10,769 bases of DNA from JBILCM01 sp044353165 (GTDB lineage: Bacteria; Bacillota; Bacilli; Paenibacillales; YIM-B00363). The notes under the pieces were generated by a model. That model had not been told where the DNA came from. It saw only the letters and a program-made list of their open reading frames with translations, and did no database searches. The first letter of the stretch is position 1; every line of letters starts with the position of its first letter. Shown piece after piece: positions 1 through 6,238 of the stretch. The translations under genes were made by a program, and so were the position numbers. Where the stretch lies: NCBI GenBank assembly GCA_044353165.1, contig JBILCM010000073.1:1-10769 (forward strand). The letters run 5' to 3'.

Positions 1-111
1 CATGTGAGGGGTGCGGAAGTGACCCGCCAATCTTGATTTGTATGCACTGATCGCATTCGCAGCATGGTCGTCAGACATGATGAAAATGATGTTGGGTGAT
101 GCGTTGCTCAT
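1..111 (-). CDS. Sulfatase, N-terminal fragment (cut by left edge)
   Basis: The 37 visible codons start at ATG 111 and run off the left edge. The peptide begins MSNASPNIIFIMSDDHAANA and continues into a TPHM stretch. This is the first beta strand of the alkaline-phosphatase-like sulfatase fold; the two Asp of SDDH (residues 14-15) are metal ligands in family S1 sulfatases. The DDHAxxAISAY pattern resembles sulfatases annotated as N-acetylglucosamine-6-sulfatase-like, but that subgroup is a guess from 37 residues. The formylglycine motif lies outside the window. There is no signal peptide: the metal-binding strand begins within ten residues of the start, so the enzyme should be cytoplasmic. 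A good ribosome site (GAAAGGA, 124-130) precedes the start. The gene diverges from the LacI-type repressor gene, and its predicted start site overlaps a LacI-type operator, so repression by that neighbour is likely. Confidence 0.88.
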   Translation of the reverse strand, partial: MSNASPNIIFIMSDDHAANAISAYKSRLAGHFRTPHM

Positions 112-142
112 GAAGTAATCACATCCTTTCTATCAATTTTTA

Positions 143-158
143 ATGTTATCGATATCAT
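143..158. promoter_or_regulatory. Candidate LacI-family operator (alternatively a cre site)
   Basis: ATGTTATCGATATCAT is a 16-bp palindrome with one mismatched pair (146 against 155) and a central CG, the layout bound by LacI/GalR repressors that insert a hinge leucine at CpG. It covers the predicted start site of the left-edge sulfatase gene and lies about 115 bp upstream of the lacI-type gene, so the neighbouring repressor is the obvious candidate to bind it. It also fits the CcpA cre consensus TGWAANCGNTNWCA at every fixed position except one, so catabolite repression is a real alternative or addition. Confidence 0.6.
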
Positions 159-159
159 C

Positions 160-188
160 AAAATAACATAATGAATTGTCCTTTTCAA
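160..188 (-). promoter_or_regulatory. Promoter of the left-edge sulfatase gene
   Basis: Read on the minus strand, TTGAAA (183-188) is followed after exactly 17 bp by TATTTT (160-165). A TG dinucleotide one base upstream of the -10 makes it an extended -10. Transcription would start near 153-154, inside the palindrome at 143-158. No other hexamer pair in the spacer fits this well. Confidence 0.6.
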
Positions 189-203
189 TAAGCATACTTC
201 ATA

Positions 204-232
204 TTTTAATTCCTCTATGATTGTGTTATGAT
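204..232 (+). promoter_or_regulatory. Candidate promoter of the lacI-type gene
   Basis: TATGAT (227-232) preceded by TGT forms an extended -10 (TGTTATGAT). The best -35 at 17 bp spacing is TTTTAA (204-209), which is poor, but extended -10 promoters tolerate that. The start would fall near 238-240, about 30 bp before the GTG start codon and on top of the imperfect palindrome at 232-245. Confidence 0.45.
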
Positions 233-245
233 GAGCACGTTAACA
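232..245. promoter_or_regulatory. Weak second LacI-type operator
   Basis: TGAGCACGTTAACA has a central CG. Its right half (GTTAACA) matches the classic LacI/GalR half-site, while its left half keeps only the outer TG and inner AC. It overlaps the predicted lacI start site, so it could serve autorepression. The symmetry is modest, hence the low confidence. Confidence 0.3.
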
Positions 246-270
246 TTGATAATGAGGAAGTGTACACACC

Positions 271-1281
271 GTGATTACCATTCATGATGTGGCTCGCAGG
301 GCTAACGTATCGCCGATGACAGTGTCTAGGGCCATTAATAATCCTGAGCGCATCAAAGAAACGACGCTCCAACAAGTTCGCAAGGCCATCGATGAGCTCG
401 GTTACATTCCTAACAAGACAGCCCGAAGTTTGGTGTCCAAGCAAACCAAATTGCTCTGTGTGATGATCACGAACATCTCCAACCCGTTCTTCACCAACAT
501 CGTTCGTGGCGCTGAAGATAAAGCACACCAAATGGGATATCAACTCATATTAAATAACAGCGATGAAAATCTGGAGAAAGAATCCAAATATATCGATTCT
601 TTAATTGCGCGGGGCATAGATGGCGTATTGATTGCGCCGATTGGGGATGAATCCAAAAAAAATTTGCGGAAATTAAATAAATACAACGTGCCCTTCGTAT
701 TGGCAGACCGGGAAGTGCCGGATATTGAAGCCGATATCGTACTTGGTGACAATACGCAATCTACACGATTATTAATGAACCATTTGATTGACCTCGGTCA
801 TACACAGATTGCACTTATTAATGGCCCGCTCTCCATATCCAATTCGCGAGACCGCCTGCAAGCATATACCGAATCGTTGAAGTTACGCGACATTCCGATC
901 GATCGGGAGCTGATTTTTCAAACTTCCTTGACCGACATGAACACCGATCAGATCGTTACGCAGCTGCTCTCCTATCCGGCTCATAAAAAACCTACAGCCA
1001 TGGTGGCGGTGAACAATTTTATTGGCGTGAATCTAGTGAAATCCCTGCGCCAACATCACATTGCCGTTCCCGATGACATGGCTGTCGTCTGTTTTGACGA
1101 TCCCGAACCGATTCCGGATTTCAATCCTTTCCTCACAGTCGCCGCACAACCAGCTTACAACTTTGGATTCATGGGTATGCAACTGCTCATCGAGCGTATT
1201 GAAGCGAAAGCGCCGCAAGGATTACGCAAAATTGTGCTGCCATCAGAACTACTCATCCGAAAATCAGCACGGAAAAAATAA
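271..1281 (+). CDS. LacI/GalR-family transcriptional repressor
   Basis: This is a sugar-responsive DNA-binding repressor of 336 residues, the normal family length. Residues 2-23 form the helix-turn-helix (DVARRANVSPMTVSRAIN), followed by the hinge helix KTARSLVSK, where Leu54 corresponds to the residue inserted at the central CpG of the operator. Residues from about 60 to 330 form the periplasmic-binding-protein-like effector domain, starting with the LLCVMITNISNPFF strand and including FDDPEP near 277-282. The start is GTG 271, with GAGGAAG (254-260) ten bases upstream; the helix-turn-helix begins at once, so no earlier start is needed. It is the only plus-strand gene, divergent from one sulfatase and convergent with the transporter-sulfatase operon. 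The likely role is control of the sulfated-sugar genes, and of itself, through the operators at 143-158 and 232-245. Its effector, probably an imported sugar or derivative, cannot be named. Confidence 0.93.
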   Translation: MITIHDVARRANVSPMTVSRAINNPERIKETTLQQVRKAIDELGYIPNKTARSLVSKQTKLLCVMITNISNPFFTNIVRGAEDKAHQMGYQLILNNSDENLEKESKYIDSLIARGIDGVLIAPIGDESKKNLRKLNKYNVPFVLADREVPDIEADIVLGDNTQSTRLLMNHLIDLGHTQIALINGPLSISNSRDRLQAYTESLKLRDIPIDRELIFQTSLTDMNTDQIVTQLLSYPAHKKPTAMVAVNNFIGVNLVKSLRQHHIAVPDDMAVVCFDDPEPIPDFNPFLTVAAQPAYNFGFMGMQLLIERIEAKAPQGLRKIVLPSELLIRKSARKK

Positions 1282-1297
1282 GAGCGCATCAGCGCTC
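1273..1297 (-). terminator. Intrinsic terminator of the minus-strand operon
   Basis: GAGCGC-ATCA-GCGCTC (1282-1297) is a perfect 6-bp stem with a 4-base loop. Read on the minus strand it is followed at once by TTATTTTTT (1273-1281), the U-tract of a Rho-independent terminator. On the plus strand the stem is followed by ATGTGCCC with no T-run, so it should not end lacI transcription efficiently. The element starts right after the lacI stop codon and its U-tract lies opposite that codon. The loop holds the stop codon of the small ORF at 1289-1426. Confidence 0.7.
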
Positions 1298-1426
1298 ATG
1301 TGCCCAGCTGAAGTTCGGATTCATCATGTGCTGCAACGATAATCGATGCAATGGAATCGGGTCGTGAACAGGATCATTCCCTTCTTCAATCAGCAAATCA
1401 TAATGGGTTTGAACATCGGTAAACAC
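1289..1426 (-). CDS. Small 45-codon ORF, probable remnant of a SAM-dependent methyltransferase N-terminus
   Basis: A frame open for 45 codons starts at GTG 1426 and ends in TGA at 1289-1291, inside the terminator loop. A strong AAGGAGG (1439-1445) lies 12 bases upstream, a little far but usable. The first half reads FTDVQTHYDLLIEEGNDPVH followed by DPIPL. This resembles the first residues of a family of class I SAM-dependent methyltransferases in Bacillales (pattern YYDxLIEExNDPVHDPxPL), but nothing like the SAM-binding glycine loop follows. The second half (HRLSLQHMMNPNFSWAHER) is not one I recognise. It may be a decayed or truncated methyltransferase, or a real small protein translated last in the operon. 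The family resemblance is from memory, not from an alignment. Confidence 0.45.
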   Translation of the reverse strand: MFTDVQTHYDLLIEEGNDPVHDPIPLHRLSLQHMMNPNFSWAHER

Positions 1427-1521
1427 TCCCGCTCACGACCTCCTTAATGCTTGGGATGACAATGTAACAAAGTAAAGATTTATCTCCCTTATCCCTCACG
1501 GTGGAATAAACTTGGATAGGT

Positions 1522-2985
1522 TTAATCCAGCATACTCATGTCCGGCGTTAAAGTCCATCGGCATACGTCTTCAGGTTTCGTTTCCCTTGCCCACAAAGAG
1601 AGGATGTTGTTCTCTTTCCGCTTGATGTCCATATCCACGGCTATCTTTTCAGGGATCCAATCGGCCAGAACTAGATTCTGAAGTTCCTGAAGCACGCTCT
1701 GGCAATCTGGATCTTGCGATCTATCGTTCAACTCATGCGGGTCATTCTTCATGTGAAACAACTGTGGGTTGTGTCCATGGTAGTATATCAATTTCCAATG
1801 ATTTTTTCGGATCATCCGATGAATTTCCCCGGTATCCGTACAATATTCGGAGTAGGCTTCATCGTTCCACGTGGCATCTGTTTCTGGTTTCGTCAGCATC
1901 GGCAACATGCTTCTACCTGCCGATCGCGGCAATGGCGGAGCCTGAAGGGCATCCAGCATCGTTGCGTTCAGATCAAGTGAACTGACGACGCGCTTGCATC
2001 GATGATCTTGCGGGATGACGCCCGGCCACGAGATGATCATCGGAATACGCACAGAGGCCTCATAGAAAGTTTGTTTCCACCAAAGTCCGTGTTCCCCGGC
2101 TTGCTCACCATGATCTGATGTATATATGATCAACGTATTGTCGTTCAGTCCATTCGCTCTTAACGTATCCAGGATACGCCCGATCATATGATCCATCCGG
2201 GTCACAAGTCCCCAGTATGCTGCCCTTGCACGAATGATTTCTTCCTTGCTCACGGAACTAATTCCCGTTCTCTCCATCCACTCGCGAACGGCGGGATGAC
2301 GGGCATGGGTAGCTTCCGGATGAATCGGCAGTGTCATTTTCTCATGATACATATGATAATCTTCTTCTGTGCACACAAACGGCTGATGAGGAAGCATAAA
2401 CCCGACCGACAGACAGAAAGGTTCCCGATTCAAGCCATGTTTGCGTTCCATACCCATACGGTTCAAGTATTCAATCGTTGACAGAGTAACATATTCATCG
2501 TGAAGATGATAAGCGTTTCTTCCGCTGCCGGATTTAAGCAAGCTGATACGGTCCGGTCCGGCTGTGCCATCCAATATACCCAGATCGACTTTTCGGCCAC
2601 CGATGTGATTCGGACCATGATCACCTACAATTCGCTCAGCATAACCGTGCAGTTGATCTGGACCAACCGCATGCATTCTTCCGATCAGGATAGGTCGATA
2701 CCCTGCCGCACCCATGGCATGAGCGAATGTGGGTGTCCCTGAATCCAGTATGTGATCATTGGTCCACACTCGGTTCTGATATGGGTAACAACCCGTAAGA
2801 GTCGCCATCCTCGAAGGTACACAAATCGGGGAGGGACAATACGCATTTTCAAAAACAGTGCCCTGTTTTGCCAGTTGGTCCAGGTTAGGGGTCTGTACCA
2901 ATGGATCCCCATAACAGCCTGTTACAAACGGATTGTGCTGGTCAGAATGAATATAAAGCAAATTCGGTTTTTGTATTTTGTCCAA
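1522..2985 (-). CDS. Sulfatase (family S1, choline-sulfatase-like motifs)
   Basis: A sulfate-ester hydrolase of 487 residues acting on an unknown substrate. An upstream ATG at 3057 would add 24 residues without family resemblance and overlap the previous gene; TTG 2985, seven bases after GGAGGAG (2993-2999), gives MDKIQKPNLLYIHSDQHNP, the expected N-terminus. Key residues by this start: Asp15 and Gln16 of SDQH (metal); the formylglycine motif Cys55-Val-Pro-Ser-Arg59 followed by MATLTG; His200 in PHQP; Asp291-His292 of SDHGE (metal); Lys304 in LWWKQ. The usual GKxH motif is GRMH here (Arg103, His105), followed by AVGPDQLHG, which recalls choline-sulfatases (GKMHFxGPDQLHG). The adjoining genes make a sugar sulfate at least as likely a substrate. 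There is no signal peptide, so it should be cytoplasmic. It is the last full gene of the operon, 43 bp after the preceding sulfatase. Activation needs a formylglycine-generating enzyme encoded elsewhere. Confidence 0.9.
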   Translation of the reverse strand: MDKIQKPNLLYIHSDQHNPFVTGCYGDPLVQTPNLDQLAKQGTVFENAYCPSPICVPSRMATLTGCYPYQNRVWTNDHILDSGTPTFAHAMGAAGYRPILIGRMHAVGPDQLHGYAERIVGDHGPNHIGGRKVDLGILDGTAGPDRISLLKSGSGRNAYHLHDEYVTLSTIEYLNRMGMERKHGLNREPFCLSVGFMLPHQPFVCTEEDYHMYHEKMTLPIHPEATHARHPAVREWMERTGISSVSKEEIIRARAAYWGLVTRMDHMIGRILDTLRANGLNDNTLIIYTSDHGEQAGEHGLWWKQTFYEASVRIPMIISWPGVIPQDHRCKRVVSSLDLNATMLDALQAPPLPRSAGRSMLPMLTKPETDATWNDEAYSEYCTDTGEIHRMIRKNHWKLIYYHGHNPQLFHMKNDPHELNDRSQDPDCQSVLQELQNLVLADWIPEKIAVDMDIKRKENNILSLWARETKPEDVCRWTLTPDMSMLD

Positions 2986-2992
2986 TGCGTAA

Positions 2993-2999
2993 CTCCTCC
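2993..2999 (-). promoter_or_regulatory. Ribosome binding site that fixes the TTG start of the second sulfatase
   Basis: GGAGGAG on the minus strand lies seven bases before TTG 2985. The upstream ATG at 3057 lies inside the preceding sulfatase gene. This site, together with the position of the conserved first strand, decides for the shorter protein. Confidence 0.75.
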
Positions 3000-3028
3000 A
3001 ATGAATCTTTCGTTCTGCGTACTCATCA

Positions 3029-4345
3029 CTATGGAGCGGGGTTTCCCCGTTTAGCACTCATCCGATCGAAGAAGTTGTCGCCAAGTTGGGCGAGCTTTCT
3101 CTCTAACCGGTGGTGAAGCTCTTCTCGCACGGCAGCGCATTCCGGATCACCAATTCGGTTGTCGAGTTGGTGCGGATCTTCTATAAGATTGTATAGAGCA
3201 CTTGGCCCTTCCGTAAGAAAACATGTGTAATGCCAGCCCGATCGAATGAGAGTACGGAACGTCTGTTTTGGCTGTGAATCATAAAAATTGTGCTCGAACT
3301 GCAACAACGTCTCATGCGCCCCGTCTGAGCACTCTCCTCTAACGAAGGAGCTCAAATCAACACCCTCGGCATAATCCGGCACCGTTGCACCAAGCAATCC
3401 AAGCAAGGTCGGCAGTAAATCCACACCACTGATGTACCCGTCCGTCTCGCGTCCAGCTGGGATTACCCCGGGATAACGGACGATGAGTGGGATGCGGCTT
3501 GATCCGGCCTCAGGCCGGCTCTTGCCCATCCGACCGTGGCTGCCCATCATCTCGCCGTGATCAGAGAAATAGAACACGATCGTATGATCTGCTTGACCAC
3601 TCTCCTCAAGGGCATCCAGAATACGTCCGATGTTGCGGTCGAGATTGGCAATCTGCGCATAATACGCACGAACCGTCTCCAAATAATGTTCATCGGACGA
3701 CTTACTGTTCGGCACATTCGGCGATAACCGCAACGCCTTCTCCCGAAACAGCTCCAAATCGATTTCCGGCGCGTCGTGCGGGCCATGCGGCGGTTCGATG
3801 GACACGACGTGAAACCAAGGATTATCCGCGGTTCGACGGCGCCTTAACCAATTGATTGTAAGATCAGACAACGCATCGGTCTGGTAACCTTTGAGTGTTC
3901 GCACAGGTAAGGGAAACGTCCCGGTCGAGTATTCCGTTGCCCACGGCTCGTTAGAGTTTTCCCAGCCAAGCCACTCATCCCACCCGGGGCGGAAATACGG
4001 CGAGACGAAGTGGGACGGCGCCGCCCCGCCGCTCATGTGCCATTTTCCCATATACGAGGTGGTGTAACCTTGCGCCTGCATTTCCTCTGCAAGCATGCGA
4101 AGTCCAGGTTTCGGCGGTCGATGCAAAGAGATCACCCCGTGCGTGGTCGCATATAATCCGGTAAAGAGGCACGCCCGAAACGGAGAGCAGATCGGTGTAT
4201 TCGAGTATGCCTCGGTGAAGCGCGTTCCCTGCTTGGCAAGTCTGTCGAGATTCGGTGTTGCAATGTTCGGATCACCAGCACAGCTCATTGCATCTGCCCG
4301 GTGCTGATCAGAAAAAATCCATAACACATTCGGCTTCTTATCCAT
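3029..4345 (-). CDS. Sulfatase (family S1)
   Basis: A 438-residue sulfate-ester hydrolase of the alkaline-phosphatase fold. Visible landmarks: KPNVLWIFSDQH with Asp13 (metal); the formylglycine motif Cys53-Ser-Pro-Phe-Arg57 followed by ACLFTG; Lys101 and His103 in MGKWHMSG; His187 in PPHGPH; Asp262-His263 in FSDHGEMMGSHG (metal); Lys275. All catalytic positions are present, but Phe at the fourth place of CxPxR is unusual, since Ser, Ala or Thr is common there. The start is ATG 4345, 11 bp after the permease stop, with a weak AAGGTG ribosome site overlapping that stop, so translation is probably coupled to the permease. It has no signal peptide, which fits desulfation of an imported oligosaccharide in the cytoplasm. 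Overall similarity to the adjoining sulfatase (1522-2985) looks low outside the motifs, so the two probably act on different sulfate positions rather than being recent duplicates. Confidence 0.93.
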   Translation of the reverse strand: MDKKPNVLWIFSDQHRADAMSCAGDPNIATPNLDRLAKQGTRFTEAYSNTPICSPFRACLFTGLYATTHGVISLHRPPKPGLRMLAEEMQAQGYTTSYMGKWHMSGGAAPSHFVSPYFRPGWDEWLGWENSNEPWATEYSTGTFPLPVRTLKGYQTDALSDLTINWLRRRRTADNPWFHVVSIEPPHGPHDAPEIDLELFREKALRLSPNVPNSKSSDEHYLETVRAYYAQIANLDRNIGRILDALEESGQADHTIVFYFSDHGEMMGSHGRMGKSRPEAGSSRIPLIVRYPGVIPAGRETDGYISGVDLLPTLLGLLGATVPDYAEGVDLSSFVRGECSDGAHETLLQFEHNFYDSQPKQTFRTLIRSGWHYTCFLTEGPSALYNLIEDPHQLDNRIGDPECAAVREELHHRLERKLAQLGDNFFDRMSAKRGNPAP

Positions 4346-4356
4346 GGTTTCGCACC

Positions 4357-5235
4357 TTACCCTTTCACCGAACCAAGCATAACGCCTTGGGTAAAATGTT
4401 TCTGCAGGAACGGATAGATCAGCATGATCGGTAAGGTAGCTACGACGATGATCGCCATCTTAATGGATTGTGCCGGAGGAATGACGTCTGATTCGTCTCC
4501 TGAGCTCTCGAAGGCCCCCGATGAAAGAATGACAATTTGCCGCAGCAACACTTGAATGGGCCAACGGTTTGAATCATTAATGTACATGATTGCATGGAAG
4601 AAGGCGTTCCAATGATTCACCGCATAAAACAGCGAGAACGTGGCGATGGCGGGCAGTGACAACGGCAAGACAATCCTGAACAATATTTGGAGATCATTAC
4701 ACCCGTCTATTTTGGCCGATTCCTCGATACTGTCGGGTAGTTGCTGGAAAAAATTTTTTAGAATAATCAAATAGAAAGGGCTGATGGCTCCAGGAATGAT
4801 GAGCGACCATAAGGAGTCTAGGAGGCCGACGTTCTTTACAACCAGAAACAGCGGGATGATCCCTCCGTTGAACAGGATCGTAAACAACACACCGATCATA
4901 ATTGGCCGTCTCCAGCGAAGATCCCGTCTTGCTAATGGATATGCCATCAATGTTGTAAATAGGAGATTGACGGTCGTACCAACAACAGTGATATAGATGC
5001 TTACTAGCAAGCTTGTCGTGAATGTTGAGGTACTAAAGATATACCAATATGCTTCCAATGAGAACTGGGTTGGAATAAGCAAAAAACCTTTCTCAATGAG
5101 TTCCTCGGGAGTGGCGAACGAGCCGGCGAGGATATAGATGAACGGAATCAACGTTGCCATCGCAAAGAGGAATAGCAACGTGTAGATTATTACATCCGTC
5201 ATCCGGAATAACCACGATTTAGATTCGATCGACAT
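4357..5235 (-). CDS. Carbohydrate ABC transporter permease, LplC/MalG type
   Basis: One of the two membrane subunits of a CUT1-type sugar importer; 292 residues, the usual length. Hydrophobic segments suggest six membrane helices, the first at about residues 13-36. The cytoplasmic EAA loop that docks on the ATPase is at residues 171-195 (EESAKIDGCNDLQILFRIVL, then PLSLP). The C-terminus FLQKHFTQGVMLGSVKG is the characteristic ending of the LplC/YtcP subgroup, whose members import oligosaccharides or unsaturated uronates in Paenibacillus and Bacillus. The start is ATG 5235, only 2 bp after the stop of the partner permease, with AGGAAGGGG as ribosome site inside that gene's last codons, so translation is coupled. 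No ATPase gene lies in the window; such systems commonly use a shared MsmX/MsmK-type ATPase encoded elsewhere. Confidence 0.95.
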   Translation of the reverse strand: MSIESKSWLFRMTDVIIYTLLFLFAMATLIPFIYILAGSFATPEELIEKGFLLIPTQFSLEAYWYIFSTSTFTTSLLVSIYITVVGTTVNLLFTTLMAYPLARRDLRWRRPIMIGVLFTILFNGGIIPLFLVVKNVGLLDSLWSLIIPGAISPFYLIILKNFFQQLPDSIEESAKIDGCNDLQILFRIVLPLSLPAIATFSLFYAVNHWNAFFHAIMYINDSNRWPIQVLLRQIVILSSGAFESSGDESDVIPPAQSIKMAIIVVATLPIMLIYPFLQKHFTQGVMLGSVKG

Positions 5236-5237
5236 GG

Positions 5238-6206
5238 TCAGTATACCCCTTCCTCGCCAAAACGTTTTGCTAGTCGATTCGCAACGATTACCATGATTAA
5301 GCCAATGACCGATTGGAATAATCCGACGGCCGTACTGTAGCTATACCGCCCCTCCATAAGACCAAGTCGATACACGTAGGTGTCGAATACCTCCCCAACC
5401 TCCCGGTTCGTCGCATTCAAGCTAAGAAAAATTTGCTCAAAGCCGGTTTCTAGGAAATTTCCGAGTCGAAGGATCAGCAAAATCACGATCGTGCTGCGGA
5501 TCGCCGGTAATGTCACATGCCACAGCTGGCGGAACCTTCCGGCACCATCCATTCGAGAGGCCTCATATAGCTGCGGATCGACACCAGAAATGGCAGCGAG
5601 GAAAATAATCGTCCCCCAGCCAGTTTCTTTCCAGATGATTTCTCCCAGTATCATGGCGCGAAACCATTCCTCACTAACGAGGAACGGTACCTTCTCCCCG
5701 CCGAGTGCCGCAATCAGTTCGTTAACTATACCACCTTCAGTCGTGAAGAATAGGTACACGATTCCGATGACGACAACCCACGATACAAAATGCGGGATGT
5801 AAATAACGGTCTGCACGAAGCGCTTAAAAAACATATGTCTCACTTCATGTAACAACAGGGCGGCCACTATCGGGAGCGGGAAAAAAAACACAACATTGTA
5901 TAAAGCCAAAATCGTCGTATTCCGAAACAACATCCCGAACGCTGGGTCAGAGAAAAAAAGTGCAAAGTGTTCAAATCCGACCCACGGACTATTGAATAAA
6001 CCAAGAAATGGGTTATAGTCAAGGAAAGAGATGACAACACCCCACATGGGAATATATTTAAAAACGATAAAATAAATAATGCCGGGAATGAGCATGAAAT
6101 ACAGCCATCGGTTTTTGACGTAATAACCAAACCGGGACGAGCCCGGTTTGATCGGTGCGAGTGCGGATTTCTTCCCGGAGGTTTCTTTCAATAGGGTTTG
6201 ACTCAA
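5238..6206 (-). CDS. Carbohydrate ABC transporter permease, LplB/MalF type
   Basis: The other membrane subunit of the sugar importer, 322 residues with about six hydrophobic segments, the first at residues 33-62 (WLYFMLIPGIIYFIVFKYIP). The EAA loop is at residues 214-234 (YEASRMDGAGRFRQLWHVTL, then P), very close to the family consensus. The LplB/YteP subgroup fits the N-terminal soluble tail of about 30 residues and the partner gene. The start is TTG 6206: an ideal AAGGAGG (6215-6221) lies eight bases upstream, and no ATG offers a comparable site before the first membrane helix. The gene follows the binding-protein gene by 32 bp and precedes the partner permease by 2 bp, giving the standard order binding protein, LplB type, LplC type. 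Confidence 0.95.
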   Translation of the reverse strand: MSQTLLKETSGKKSALAPIKPGSSRFGYYVKNRWLYFMLIPGIIYFIVFKYIPMWGVVISFLDYNPFLGLFNSPWVGFEHFALFFSDPAFGMLFRNTTILALYNVVFFFPLPIVAALLLHEVRHMFFKRFVQTVIYIPHFVSWVVVIGIVYLFFTTEGGIVNELIAALGGEKVPFLVSEEWFRAMILGEIIWKETGWGTIIFLAAISGVDPQLYEASRMDGAGRFRQLWHVTLPAIRSTIVILLILRLGNFLETGFEQIFLSLNATNREVGEVFDTYVYRLGLMEGRYSYSTAVGLFQSVIGLIMVIVANRLAKRFGEEGVY

Positions 6207-6238
6207 TCGATCCGCCTCCTTAATGTATTGATGCGTCT

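Noticed and set aside
1282..1297. The stem-loop right after lacI as the terminator of lacI itself.
   Set aside because: On the plus strand no U-tract follows the stem; the T-run is on the minus strand only.
1349..1360. The 12-mer GCAATGGAATCG occurs here and again at 8169-8180, suggesting a shared regulatory element.
   Set aside because: Several identical 12-mers are expected by chance within 10 kb, and the two contexts have nothing else in common.
3487..3855. Plus-strand frame of 122 codons inside the sulfatase at 3029-4345.
   Set aside because: It is antisense to conserved sulfatase motifs and has Arg/Pro-rich low-complexity content with no domain and no ribosome site.
5380..5802. Plus-strand frame of 140 codons inside the LplB-type permease gene.
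   Set aside because: It is antisense to the EAA loop and membrane helices of a clear permease; no start signal or recognisable domain.
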